Shown: positions 1-8,112, counted from the stretch's first letter. The stretch is 64,000 nt of DNA from Maridesulfovibrio sp. (GCF_963667685.1 NZ_OY763930.1:1905501-1969500); one strand, 5' to 3'. Notes: generated from the sequence alone by a model not told the origin. Numbers and translations: made by a program.

Positions 1-103
1 TTGCTGCAATCCTTTTGCTACTTGTTGTCTGCATTCTTCCATGCAGCCGCACCTTGCATTACGTCTATAAAATAAATGATATCTATTTTAATAAAAACAA
101 CAT

Positions 104-1125
104 CTAAGGTTGTTTAACGTTCTCTTGCGCGAAGGCTGCTGTGGAGTCGCGGACAACAAGTTTGGTCTCCATCATGTGCTGCATAACCAGAGTCTGATCC
201 TCCATGATCTGCAGCAAAATTTCACAGGCTGTTCTGCCCATTTGATAGGCAGGCTGGTTGATAGTGGTCAGTGCCGGGATCATATAAGAAGCCGTGGGCA
301 TGTCATCAAAACCTACTATGGAAAGGTCTTCGGGCAGGGTCAGTCCCGCCTGCATCGCCCCTTTGATGGCACCAAGGGCAAGATAGTCATTGGAGCAGAA
401 GACTGCGCTGGGAGGCTCGTCCAGCCGCAGCAGCTTCCCAATTGAATCTCGCCTCCCTCAAGAGAGTACACGGTCTGGACCAGTAATTGACTGTCGTAGA
501 TAATATTGTGATCTTTAAGGCACTGCCTGTATCCGTGCCAACGGTGGTGGGCTCTGTCGCTGATAGCGAAGTTGCCGGAAACCATACCGATTCTTCGATG
601 GCCAAGGGATATGAGATGTTCTGTGGCCTCATAGCCGCCCCGAAAGTTATCAACCCCTACGGCGGATATGGGGCCGGGCTTGACTGTGCTGAAGAGAAGC
701 ACAATGGGAACGTTTTCTTCGGTGAGCGATTTGATCAGTTTCCCTTTGGGATCGGTGGAGGTGATTATCAATCCGTCGACCTGGCTTTCACGCAGGGCTT
801 TGATTACACTCTTCTCCTGTTCTGCATCATATGAGGTGTTGCCGAGTATGACCTTGATGTTTTTGCTGTTGGCGTACTCCTGTACTCCAAGTGTGGACTC
901 GGCAAAGACCGGATTATTGATGTTGGGAATGATCAGGCCGATGGTGTTCGATTTTTTGGTGACAAATCCACGGGCCAAGGCGTTATACTTATAGTTGCAC
1001 ATCTTCATTGCCCGGAGAACTTTCTTCCGGGTCGGTTCCCGCACTGTCTCGGGTGAATTGATTACCCTGGACACTGTGGCGGTGGATACTTGTGCCAATC
1101 TGGCGACGTCAAGAATTGTGCTCAC
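104..1125 (-). pseudogene. LacI/GalR-family transcriptional regulator, frameshifted
   Basis: The N-terminal part (start at 1125) has the LacI helix-turn-helix (TILDVARLAQVSTATVSRVI) followed by a periplasmic-binding-protein-like effector domain. Reading breaks at 437-439: after the stretch EGGEIQLG the frame runs into unrelated residues, while the -1/+1 frame continues the family sequence (LLRLDEPPSAVFCSNDYLALG, then IVGFDDMPTASYMIPALTTI) to a stop at 104. Adding one G to the GGG run on the coding strand would restore an uninterrupted protein of about 340 residues, the usual LacI length. This is either a real inactivating mutation or a sequencing error in a short homopolymer. A 16-bp palindrome lies 12 bp upstream of the start, as expected for autoregulation. 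Ligand unknown. Confidence 0.85.
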
Positions 1126-1136
1126 TTCAACCTCTG

Positions 1137-1152
1137 ATGTAAACGTTTACAT
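1137..1152. promoter_or_regulatory. LacI-type operator, perfect 16-bp palindrome
   Basis: ATGTAAACGTTTACAT is a perfect palindrome with the central CG typical of LacI/GalR operators. It lies directly upstream of the lacI-like gene that starts at 1125, so it is most simply that regulator's own operator. Confidence 0.7.
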
Positions 1153-1295
1153 TCTGGTATCAGCTGGCCTTTTCTGGTGTCAATAACTTTATCTATAAAT
1201 ATATTAACATACTGTATTTTAAATGTTTGTATATGCTTTATGGTTGATTTTTTCATTGCTTAATGTGACGCTCCGTTTTCGATAGGGTTACAGCA

Positions 1296-1311
1296 ATGTA
1301 AACATATACAT
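1296..1311. promoter_or_regulatory. Second, imperfect LacI-type operator
   Basis: ATGTAAACATATACAT shares the left half of the palindrome at 1137-1152 and has a degenerate right half. It ends 4 bp before the ATG of the divergent gene at 1316, so the LacI-like protein probably also acted on that gene. Confidence 0.5.
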
Positions 1312-1315
1312 TCAA

Positions 1316-2626
1316 ATGGGATTATTGATGATTAGAAGTCTGTTGAGAGAGTTGACCGGGAAAGTCAGGCGTATTGAATATTGTGCCATGAGTGTTGACC
1401 TTGTGAGTACCTGCAAAGGAATTGTGCGCGTAGGCAGCATGCCGGATGTGGTCAAGTTTATGCGTGAACATGGTTTCCGGGAGGAAATAGTGGTGGTCCC
1501 GGCATGGGAAGTTTCCTTGGCCGGTGATAATCGTACTGGTGAAGAGTTTATTCTTTGGCAGGATCAGATGCGTGGGGGCAGGCTAAAGGAGTATGTCGGC
1601 TTGAAGCACGATGTCAGGCAGCTGGAGCATAATCTTGATCGTATTTTCCCTTATTTTTTTGATGACCGTAATTTATCCTTGGTTCGTAAAGACTGGCTCG
1701 GGAATTGGTTCCATTCCAATATTGCCGACCCCTGTTGCGAATTAGGCGGGGTGGAGATCTGCTGTGCTGATAACGATGTGGTTATTAGCGAAGACGGAGA
1801 GCTGATCTATCGCCGTAGTGATTTTGCACCGGCTTACAATTCCGATAAAGAAGTTGAGGCTGTGCTGGAGTCTGTTGTCAGAGACGGCAAGGCACGTGAA
1901 TTTCTTGAAGTTGTTCCCATTGGGTGTGGCAACGGGGTGGTCGGAACTGTTGCGAATTCAATTGTCCGTTTCGGTGAATATGTGATCTGGATAGATCCCT
2001 GCGGCTACCCGGCAAAGACGCTTGCCAGGCATGGAATTCACTGGGATGATGTCACCCATTATCTGTTCACCCACAATCATGAAGATCATGTACAGGGCTT
2101 TACCGCCTGCCTTGAGCGGGCGCGTAGGCATGGACGGAAATTGAATATGATTATTGCTGATTCCGTTTTCAGGGTGATGAAGGAGCTGTATGCACCGCTT
2201 TTCCCTGACCTTGAAAACTATGTACAGCGGTTTTCTTTAAAGCCCGGTACAGCTTTATTTCTTGGCGCGGTTAAAATTGAAAGCCGCTGGAATCACCACA
2301 TTTTGCCTTACGGTTCCATCGGGTTGAAGATCAGCGCCGGGGGAAACTGCTTCGGCTATTCCGGCGACACTAAATATGACGAGGCAATTAATAAAATTCT
2401 TAATCGGCCAGAGCTCGATGCCCAATGGTTTGCTGACTGCGATCTTGTTTTCCACGAAATAGAATTTGATAACCCGGACAGTGTCCATTCCCACTGGAAA
2501 CAGGTTGCAGCACTGCAAAGCAGGATTCGCGGGAAAGTGCTCGGCTACCATTGCCCGCATCTGGGGTGTCCATCTTTTCCGCTGGCGGAGGAAGGGCGAA
2601 GTTATACACTGAAAGATTTATTTTAA
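1316..2626 (+). CDS. Metallo-beta-lactamase-fold hydrolase
   Basis: This 436-residue protein has a C-terminal metallo-beta-lactamase domain. The metal-binding motif THNHEDHVQGF sits near residue 260; GYSGDT and FHEIEF further on fit later metal ligands of the fold, and a late His (YHCPH) may complete the site. About 190 N-terminal residues match no family I recognise. The substrate cannot be inferred. No convincing ribosome binding site precedes 1316; ATGs at 1328 or 1388 are possible starts. It is divergent from the broken lacI-like gene, with an operator-like dyad just before the start, so control by that regulator is likely. Confidence 0.7.
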   Translation: MGLLMIRSLLRELTGKVRRIEYCAMSVDLVSTCKGIVRVGSMPDVVKFMREHGFREEIVVVPAWEVSLAGDNRTGEEFILWQDQMRGGRLKEYVGLKHDVRQLEHNLDRIFPYFFDDRNLSLVRKDWLGNWFHSNIADPCCELGGVEICCADNDVVISEDGELIYRRSDFAPAYNSDKEVEAVLESVVRDGKAREFLEVVPIGCGNGVVGTVANSIVRFGEYVIWIDPCGYPAKTLARHGIHWDDVTHYLFTHNHEDHVQGFTACLERARRHGRKLNMIIADSVFRVMKELYAPLFPDLENYVQRFSLKPGTALFLGAVKIESRWNHHILPYGSIGLKISAGGNCFGYSGDTKYDEAINKILNRPELDAQWFADCDLVFHEIEFDNPDSVHSHWKQVAALQSRIRGKVLGYHCPHLGCPSFPLAEEGRSYTLKDLF

Positions 2627-2748
2627 ATTTTGATCTTGCGATGCAAATCATCATGGGTGGAAATGTTAGTTCACTTCATTTACTTACCGTGCAGTATATC
2701 AATTGCCCGCCTGCTATTTCCCTGAATCTTGCTAAAGAGCTTGACATA

Positions 2749-2775
2749 TATTTGAAAATGGATTTCATTTTCAAA
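2749..2775. promoter_or_regulatory. Fur-box-like dyad over a promoter
   Basis: TTTGAAAATG and CATTTTCAAA form a perfect 10-bp inverted repeat separated by five bases (2751-2775), equivalent to overlapping Fur 7-1-7 motifs with TGAAAAT/ATTTTCA cores. A consensus -35 (TTGACA, 2741-2746) lies just upstream, so the dyad would cover the spacer and -10. It ends at the proposed fur start, which suggests autoregulation. Confidence 0.7.
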
Positions 2776-3219
2776 ATGTCGGATGAAGCAAGAAAAATAT
2801 TTATTGATTACCTGGCTGGAAACAGGTTGAGTATGACTCCCCAGCGCAAGGTGATTGTTGAGACTTTCCTTGAGACTGAAGGGCATTTTTCAGCGGAAGA
2901 ACTCCTGCTGCTGGTACAGCAGAAAGTGCCTGAAATCGGCTTGGCAACGGTCTATAGGACGCTGAAACTGCTCATAGACAGCGGGCTGGCTGATAACCTT
3001 GATTTCGGATGCGGTGTTGCGCTGTATGAACATTCTTTCGGGCACGCCCACCATGATCATCTCATCTGCACCCGCTGTGATAGTAAGGTAGAAGTTCTTG
3101 ATGAAGTCATTGAGCGCAAGCAGGAAGAACTGGCCCGTAAAAATGGTTATACCCTGACCCGCCACAGGATGATTTTGTTTGGTTTATGTCCGGAATGCCA
3201 GGATCTTGAGGATGATTGA
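2776..3219 (+). CDS. fur: Fur-family ferric uptake regulator
   Basis: This 147-residue protein has a winged-helix DNA-binding domain (MTPQRKVIVETFLETEGHFS, then GLATVYRTLKLL) and a dimerisation/metal domain with HAHHDHLICTRC and a second GLCPEC pair, the usual Fur layout of a His-rich motif and two CxxC pairs. An upstream open frame would add about 75 residues, but it reads through the promoter and Fur-type dyad, so I chose the ATG at 2776 (2758 is possible). With a start at 2776 the leader would be very short or absent. The dyad suggests Fur represses its own gene. Zur or PerR cannot be strictly excluded, but motifs and box favour Fur. Confidence 0.85.
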   Translation: MSDEARKIFIDYLAGNRLSMTPQRKVIVETFLETEGHFSAEELLLLVQQKVPEIGLATVYRTLKLLIDSGLADNLDFGCGVALYEHSFGHAHHDHLICTRCDSKVEVLDEVIERKQEELARKNGYTLTRHRMILFGLCPECQDLEDD

Positions 3220-3287
3220 CACGGTAGTGTAGGGGAAGTGTAAAAAAGCCTGATCCAACAAAGGTTAGGCAAATATTTCTTAAAATA

Positions 3288-3317
3288 CACTGCCCGGAAG
3301 GGGCCTTCCGGGCAGTG
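3288..3317. terminator. Bidirectional terminator between fur and ybaK-like gene
   Basis: A perfect 14-bp inverted repeat with a 2-nt loop (CACTGCCCGGAAGG / CCTTCCGGGCAGTG) lies between the convergent genes ending at 3219 (+) and 3321 (-), with an AT-rich tail on both sides. Confidence 0.8.
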
Positions 3318-3320
3318 GCA

Positions 3321-3806
3321 TTATTCCTGTCGCAGGTCGAGCCAGTTGCCGTTTGTAAGTTCAGCGAGCGAAGCCGGTGTCAGCTGGAAAACAGAGTGGG
3401 GAGTCCCGGCAGCTGCCCAGATTTCCACATACTGCTGCAGGTCTTCATCGAGTATAGTTTGCAATTGTTCAGCATGTGCCACCGGGGGAATCCCGCCTAT
3501 GGCGAATCCGGTCTTAAGTTTTACCAGATCGGCCTTGGCCTGTTTGAGCTTCATGCCGATTGACTTGCTGATTTTTTTAGTATCAACGCGGTTGCTGCCG
3601 GAAGCGATAACCAGAACAAGTTCTTCGGTCTTTTTGTCCTGAAAAACCAATGATTTTGCAATCTGACCTACTTCGCAACCGATGCTGTCCGCTGCGTCAG
3701 CAGCTGTTCTGGTTGAACTGCTAAATTCTTTGACCTTGAAATCTTTACCTGACTTTGCAAGATATTCCTGCACCCGCTGAGAACTGTTGCTCAAATTATC
3801 TGACAT
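3321..3806 (-). CDS. YbaK/EbsC-family aminoacyl-tRNA deacylase
   Basis: This 161-residue single-domain protein matches the YbaK/ProX editing family: VIASGSNRVDTKK holds the conserved lysine region, GFAIGGIPPVAH is the family's substrate-pocket motif, and WAAAGTPHSVFQL is the conserved C-terminal strand. Members hydrolyse mischarged tRNA (for example Cys-tRNA-Pro) in trans; this subgroup's substrate cannot be read from sequence. It sits 22 bp downstream of the carboxypeptidase-like gene on the same strand and ends at the shared terminator, so the two are probably cotranscribed. Confidence 0.85.
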   Translation of the reverse strand: MSDNLSNSSQRVQEYLAKSGKDFKVKEFSSSTRTAADAADSIGCEVGQIAKSLVFQDKKTEELVLVIASGSNRVDTKKISKSIGMKLKQAKADLVKLKTGFAIGGIPPVAHAEQLQTILDEDLQQYVEIWAAAGTPHSVFQLTPASLAELTNGNWLDLRQE

Positions 3807-3827
3807 TGTTTACTCCTGTACGAAAAT

Positions 3828-4706
3828 TTAAATTACGTAATCCAGCCCACTTTTGATGACTGCCAGCTGTCCATCTATGCTTGCTTGCCTTGTCATCCAG
3901 TCTCCGTCCGGATAGATTTCCGTGGTGGTGTGATAGGGAGCGTTGGTCAGCATGCCGCTTAGACCAAGCTCGCGCATGGGGTAGTATATAACCCCGTGGC
4001 CCATGGCCGGCTTACCGAGAATTTTACCTTCAGCATCTTTGGGAGCAATGGGAGTTACTGCTTCAACTGCTTTTATGATAGTCATCTGGAAATCAAGCTC
4101 CGGTCTTTCTTCATCTGCTACGAGATAAAATCCCTGCGGAATGGCTTCCGATGTTTCTTGCAGTCCGTCTCTTGCGGCCAGTGCCGGGCGGAATACTGTT
4201 TTGTCGCGGTCAGTTGTCTCATGCAGGTCTATATGGATTAGAATTTCATCCTGTATCGTTGAAACGAACCGCTTCAGCAGGGCTGATTCTTCGGCTTCTT
4301 CATTGGCGAAGGAACGGTTCGGGTCCACGGCGTAGGGATTCCAGCGGTTATTGGTTTCATATCCCCAAGGGCTTACACATGGAACGACCGCCAGATTGAA
4401 TTTTCCGGCATAGTCCTGAGCCATGTTTTCCAGAAATTCAAGTGCCGCGTAAATACCGCCTGTTTCATAGCCGTGTACACCTGCAGTTATCAGTGCGGTT
4501 GGCAGTTCTGCTGTCCAGTCTGCGGATAAGATTCCGTAAAGAGGGTAACGCTCCGGGTCGTAAGAGAGGTGACCGTATTTTTCAACGTGCAGTGTTTCCG
4601 GCAAGGCGAAAATTCTGTCCAACACGTCTTTCCGGTAATCTTTTTCAAAAACAGCTTGAGCAAGCCACCTGTTTTTTTCTTCAGATCCCCATTTTTTTGT
4701 GCTCAT
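3828..4706 (-). CDS. M14-family metallocarboxypeptidase-like protein
   Basis: This 292-residue protein shows the M14/succinylglutamate-desuccinylase zinc layout: AGVHGYETGG (HxxE ligands, near residue 78), DPNRSF (substrate carboxylate contact) and HIDLHETTD (third zinc ligand). No signal peptide is visible, so it is probably cytoplasmic. M14 enzymes remove C-terminal amino acids or deacylate amino-acid derivatives; the substrate is not predictable here. It starts with ATG at 4706 and is followed closely by the YbaK-like gene on the same strand. A roughly 300-bp leader containing inverted repeats lies upstream. Confidence 0.75.
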   Translation of the reverse strand: MSTKKWGSEEKNRWLAQAVFEKDYRKDVLDRIFALPETLHVEKYGHLSYDPERYPLYGILSADWTAELPTALITAGVHGYETGGIYAALEFLENMAQDYAGKFNLAVVPCVSPWGYETNNRWNPYAVDPNRSFANEEAEESALLKRFVSTIQDEILIHIDLHETTDRDKTVFRPALAARDGLQETSEAIPQGFYLVADEERPELDFQMTIIKAVEAVTPIAPKDAEGKILGKPAMGHGVIYYPMRELGLSGMLTNAPYHTTTEIYPDGDWMTRQASIDGQLAVIKSGLDYVI

Positions 4707-5012
4707 GACAATCCTTTAATCCCAAAAAAAGATGATATGTTCAGTGCATACCATCTTATTTAATCTATTAAAAGAGGGCTTGTGAGGTAAAATCCGGTAT
4801 TACTTTTAAGGAGGAATATTTACCGCGCAGAAGCCCGATATCGCACCGGTTAAGGCCTGGAATACCGGCTGTCCCGCGGTCCTGAGTCAACGTGTCTGAG
4901 CTGGCGGGATATTGATACATGAATAAAATCTATTCCTGCAAAAGTTAAGGGCATCAAAAAGGCCTACTCCCGTAGGGGGCAGGCCGAAGGTGCTTGCAAT
5001 GTATGCTGAGGA
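4707..5012. other. Intergenic region with inverted repeats, no gene recognised
   Basis: Between the M14 gene start and the merR stop. Two nested complementary pairs are visible: CCGGTATT near 4793 with AATACCGG near 4860, and ACCGCG near 4821 with CGCGGT near 4875. On the minus strand they would form a folded leader of the M14 gene. A short stop-flanked plus-strand frame here has a Shine-Dalgarno-like AAGGAGG but no proper start codon. I recognise no known riboswitch or small RNA. Confidence 0.35.
4956..4985 (-). terminator. Rho-independent terminator after merR
   Basis: On the minus strand GGCCT...AGGCC with inner CCC/GGG pairs forms a hairpin followed by TTTTT (complement of 4956-4960), 28 bp after the merR stop. 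Confidence 0.7.
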
Positions 5013-5942
5013 TCAATCTTCCGGGTCACCGTGGCGCGAACATTTGATTAGTATTTCAGTCACAAATTTATTGCTGTTGCTGGTGGTCCAGTAGTCGGTA
5101 ACGTAGCGCTCAAAGGATTCTTCGCTAAGCAGGTAGCCGCTGTTTGCCGCCCAGCGTTCCATCTTCATATAAGTTTTATGAATGTCTTCATGAGCTCCGA
5201 TGTGGTAGCAGGAAAGCATCATGTCTCCGGCGAATTCATAAGTATTTTCTTCGCTGCATGGGATAACCGTTTTTTGCAGCATCTTGATTTTTTGGTTCTC
5301 GCCTTCAATGCGGTCTTTGCGGGACGAGAAGTTGATGATAACAGGGCCGGTAATCGCGTTGTTTACTTCTTCCACATGTTTTGTGAACTCAAGGTTAATA
5401 ATCGACCACTGCAAATCATTTTCAAACAACTGGTCTTGAAAAAGAAGATTGCTGCTTTCGATGTACTTAATCGAAACAGCATTGATGTTATTATCAATGA
5501 CCATTTCGGCTTCGCGGACAAGTTCATACCAGTCTTTGACAGATACATGTCTGCGGCGGATTTTTTCCTGTTCCTCTTCAAGTTCTCTGATCTTGGCACG
5601 GAACGAGTGCTGAATGGATTTGAAAACATGTTTTGCGCTGCCCTCGATGAATTCTTTCATCTCCTCGAGGGTGAAACCCATTTGTTTGTAATATTTGATA
5701 ACCGGGACAGAGAGCAGGGATTCCCGGGTGTAATACCTATAGTTGTTGTAGTCGTGCCGCTGGGAGGGAATGAGATTGATCTGGTCATAGTAACGTAGTG
5801 CTTTCTTGGATATGTTGCAAATCTTGCTCATGTCCCCGATGAAATAACGTTCCTTGTACTTCACTGGTCTCTCCTTCAGTTCTTCATGATCCGGTATTTC
5901 GGATATTAATTCAACTGAATGTTTACCTGCGTTTTTTTGCAC
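5013..5942 (-). CDS. MerR-family transcriptional regulator, likely controller of the choline BMC locus
   Basis: This 309-residue protein has a MerR winged-helix domain at about residues 32-100 (FIGDMSKICNISKKALRYYD, then YRYYTRESL), a long charged dimerisation helix (about 105-145) and a C-terminal domain of about 150 residues that resembles GyrI-type ligand-binding domains. The first 30 residues are an unusual N-terminal tail; the start is GTG with a weak ribosome binding site, so a shorter form starting near YKERYFIGDM is possible. It is the last gene of a minus-strand unit after the transporter and the 88-residue protein. MerR-type dyads precede both that unit and the BMC operon, so it is the obvious activator of both, perhaps sensing choline or a product. 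The ligand is inference. Confidence 0.85.
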   Translation of the reverse strand: MQKNAGKHSVELISEIPDHEELKERPVKYKERYFIGDMSKICNISKKALRYYDQINLIPSQRHDYNNYRYYTRESLLSVPVIKYYKQMGFTLEEMKEFIEGSAKHVFKSIQHSFRAKIRELEEEQEKIRRRHVSVKDWYELVREAEMVIDNNINAVSIKYIESSNLLFQDQLFENDLQWSIINLEFTKHVEEVNNAITGPVIINFSSRKDRIEGENQKIKMLQKTVIPCSEENTYEFAGDMMLSCYHIGAHEDIHKTYMKMERWAANSGYLLSEESFERYVTDYWTTSNSNKFVTEILIKCSRHGDPED

Positions 5943-6010
5943 GTTTTTGTCCCAAATGAAAGCGGGGAGTATCCTTCAGAGACACTCCCCTTGCTTCGGT
6001 GAGGTATATA

Positions 6011-6277
6011 TTAGCCTTTGATGTATTTATTGATTGTCGCGGCTCCTTCCTCGTGAGCGCGGTAGTAAACGCGCAACTCCTGGTTGGAGTCTAGATCGAA
6101 GCGGGATTCTTCAATGAGCCCGTTTGCCTCGGCTGTCATCAGTGCGTTGATGACAGAATGCTTTTTAAAAGCCTTGAAGGAACCGTATTCGTTTTTAAGG
6201 GCGTCCATGACGCAGTCAGCGCAGGCTTCTTCAACTTTGGTGAAGTGTTTCAGGATAGCGTAGTTAAGGGGGATCAT
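6011..6277 (-). CDS. Small winged-helix-like protein, 88 residues
   Basis: No named family recognised. The predicted pattern is three helices followed by a possible beta-wing (NALMTAEANGLIEESRFDLD, then ELRVYYRAHEEG), which resembles small winged-helix DNA-binding proteins. Its start overlaps the transporter stop as TAATG (one shared base), implying translational coupling. It lies between transporter and merR, so it could be a second regulator of choline uptake, or an accessory protein. Function unproven. Confidence 0.7.
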   Translation of the reverse strand: MIPLNYAILKHFTKVEEACADCVMDALKNEYGSFKAFKKHSVINALMTAEANGLIEESRFDLDSNQELRVYYRAHEEGAATINKYIKG

Positions 6278-7380
6278 TATGCCTTCTCCTCGTTATTCTT
6301 GAACAGATCCATGGGGTTCATGGAGATGATGAAGATACCGATTACCATGATTACAGCTGCGGCCCATGCGATGGGAGGCATATCCCAGCCTTCCATACCC
6401 ATGGCAACACCAAGGACAATCCAGCAGCAGAAGGGGCCCCAGAAGGAGAAAGTTCCGTTGCAGGACATACCCAGAGCAGCACCGCACATGGCGTTTCCTT
6501 TATACCAGTACATGAATGTCAGGTATGCGGAGAGACCTGCGAGAACGAACCAGATCATTGCTTCGCCGTCGGAGAAAGACTGTACAACCATGCCGAAAGC
6601 ATCAACGTGAGCGATAAAACCGAACAGAGGTACGAGGATGAGAAGGTTTGATAAGCCGGAAGTAACCTGGCGGATAGTGATACCGATCTCAGGGTCGATC
6701 ATGGAAGTACCGTAACCGCAGACACAACCTTCGATACCCCAGCATACAGCGGCGAGAAAGCCGAAGAAGAGGCCGAGCATCATGTTTGGACCGCCTGCAT
6801 CACCAAGGCTTGTGGAGCCGATCATGAAACTTGCGCCGAAGCAGATTGCGATACCGAGCAGCATGCGGCTGTTGAGTTCCTGTTTGAAGAGAATCCGGCC
6901 GAGAATTGCGCCAACTGCAGGGCAGAGAGCTGCGATGGGAACAACCAGAGAACCAGCAAGCTGGAGACCTACTACATAAGCGGTACTTGCCAAGGGGCCA
7001 CCGATAACCGCAGCGGTAACCATTACCAGGCCGGGTTTAGTCTTAATGCAGCGTACAAAGTCTGTGAAACGGCCACGGAATCCGGCAATACCTACAGCCC
7101 AGAATGCGCTGCATGTGTCGGTAGTTGCCGCGCCGAGAGCGCTTAAAAGATACATAACAGCGAAAGCTGAAAGTCCGGAATTTTCGCCGTACCATTCCAG
7201 CCAAACACCTTTAGACATGCCCAAAGTCATAAAGGCAGTGTAAAAACCATACAGCAGTCCCGAAAGAAGGGCGATTATAATACCCTTTCTTTTAAAGCTG
7301 GTTGCCAGCTTGTGCTTTGCAGCGACGGCTGCCGGGTTGAGTGCAACAGATGCTTCCCCCATGGTCGTCTCCTTACTCAT
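6277..7380 (-). CDS. DMT-superfamily permease, candidate choline transporter
   Basis: This 367-residue hydrophobic protein has about ten membrane segments in two five-helix halves, as in drug/metabolite (EamA-type) transporters. Positively charged stretches lie near residues 22-31 (KHKLATSFKRKG) and at the C-terminus. The Gly-rich segment CGAALGMSCNGTFSFWGPFC is distinctive. It is the first gene of the unit transporter-88aa-merR and sits divergent from the choline-lyase BMC operon. A clear MerR-type promoter (TTGACC-N19-TATAAA on the minus strand) lies about 120 bp upstream. Uptake of choline is the natural inference from context; the family also exports other metabolites. Confidence 0.8.
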   Translation of the reverse strand: MSKETTMGEASVALNPAAVAAKHKLATSFKRKGIIIALLSGLLYGFYTAFMTLGMSKGVWLEWYGENSGLSAFAVMYLLSALGAATTDTCSAFWAVGIAGFRGRFTDFVRCIKTKPGLVMVTAAVIGGPLASTAYVVGLQLAGSLVVPIAALCPAVGAILGRILFKQELNSRMLLGIAICFGASFMIGSTSLGDAGGPNMMLGLFFGFLAAVCWGIEGCVCGYGTSMIDPEIGITIRQVTSGLSNLLILVPLFGFIAHVDAFGMVVQSFSDGEAMIWFVLAGLSAYLTFMYWYKGNAMCGAALGMSCNGTFSFWGPFCCWIVLGVAMGMEGWDMPPIAWAAAVIMVIGIFIISMNPMDLFKNNEEKA

Positions 7381-7465
7381 TAAAAGTTAATCAAAAATTC
7401 ACACCCTGATCCCTGCTGCTTTTAAATGCATATGAACTTACTGCCACATCACAGGGAAAGAACAT

Positions 7466-7484
7466 CCTTCCCCTAGTGGGAAGG
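7466..7484. promoter_or_regulatory. MerR-type dyad, site 2 (transporter side)
   Basis: CCTTCCC and GGGAAGG form a perfect 7-bp inverted repeat around five bases. It is the same motif as the dyad in the promoter at 7499-7529 and is centred about 40 bp (four helical turns) from it, on the gene side. No good -35/-10 pair frames this copy, so it may be an auxiliary binding site. Confidence 0.65.
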
Positions 7485-7498
7485 TCCTAGCTCTTAAA

Positions 7499-7529
7499 TT
7501 TATATCCTTTCCCTTAAGGGGAAGGTCAA
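7499..7529 (-). promoter_or_regulatory. MerR-activated promoter of the transporter-merR unit
   Basis: On the minus strand TTGACC (7529-7524), a 19-bp spacer and TATAAA (7504-7499) form a promoter whose overlong spacer is filled by the dyad CCTTTCCC-TTAA-GGGGAAGG. A 19-20 bp spacer containing the operator is the hallmark of MerR-family activated promoters. Confidence 0.85.
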
Positions 7530-7982
7530 CGCGGTTTTTTTGATTATCTGTAGAAATGTCTTAATAACGGAGATTGTAGAAGTGGTAAACTGTATAAATA
7601 AGCTTTAAATTTAGGGTGTTATATCAAGTCAACTGGAAAAAAGAAAAAATAATTCATATTGCATTTTAAGCTGTTCAATAAACGCGAAAACACAAGCAGT
7701 ATCAGTTCTATTTGGGAGACAAATTGTAAAGACCGTTCAGTATGCTTTAAACATCCTCAGATCGACAAAATTGGCGTTTTTTACAATCTTGGGATTAAAA
7801 ACTGAACAGAGGTTCAACTCATATTGTCTGTATTGATAACTGAATTCAAGGGAAAGTATTACGTGTATAACCTAATTGATTCTGAGAATCATGCAATTTT
7901 TGTCGTGACGAATTTGTCATTATTAAAATCTGAATTACTTCGGTTGTTTAAAGAAAAAGATTTCGAAATTGTGAAAAGCATA
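7530..7982. other. AT-rich intergenic stretch, no gene recognised
   Basis: Separates the two divergent MerR-type promoters. It holds no convincing coding region: the only open frame (7824-8084, TTG start, no ribosome binding site) runs through the downstream promoter. TTGTAAA near 7724 and TTTACAA near 7784 are complementary at long range, which I regard as weak. Confidence 0.5.
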
Positions 7983-8014
7983 TTGACCTTCCCCCCTAGG
8001 TCAGGGGCTAGGCT
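7983..8014 (+). promoter_or_regulatory. MerR-type promoter of the BMC operon
   Basis: TTGACC (7983-7988) and TAGGCT (8009-8014) are spaced by 20 bp. The spacer holds a degenerate version of the locus dyad (CCTTCCCCCCTAGG followed by AGGGGCTAGG). The -35 and first half-site match the transporter promoter exactly. Transcription would start about 90 bp before the first shell gene, giving the MerR protein control of the whole operon. Confidence 0.65.
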
Positions 8015-8112
8015 GTTGGCAGGATGTGGAAAAGGTGGATTCTTAAGACAAGCATCCGTCAAAAGTCATAAGTCATGGTTTTGAACTGAAATACCAGCTC
8101 AATGGAGATTAC

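Noticed and set aside
4815-4900. Short plus-strand frame ending NTGCPAVLSQRV as a small protein or Sec-containing fragment
   Set aside because: No usable start codon after the Shine-Dalgarno-like AAGGAGG and no homology that I recognise.
7824-8084. 86-codon open frame upstream of the first BMC gene
   Set aside because: TTG start without a ribosome binding site, and it reads straight through the MerR-type promoter and operator of the BMC operon.
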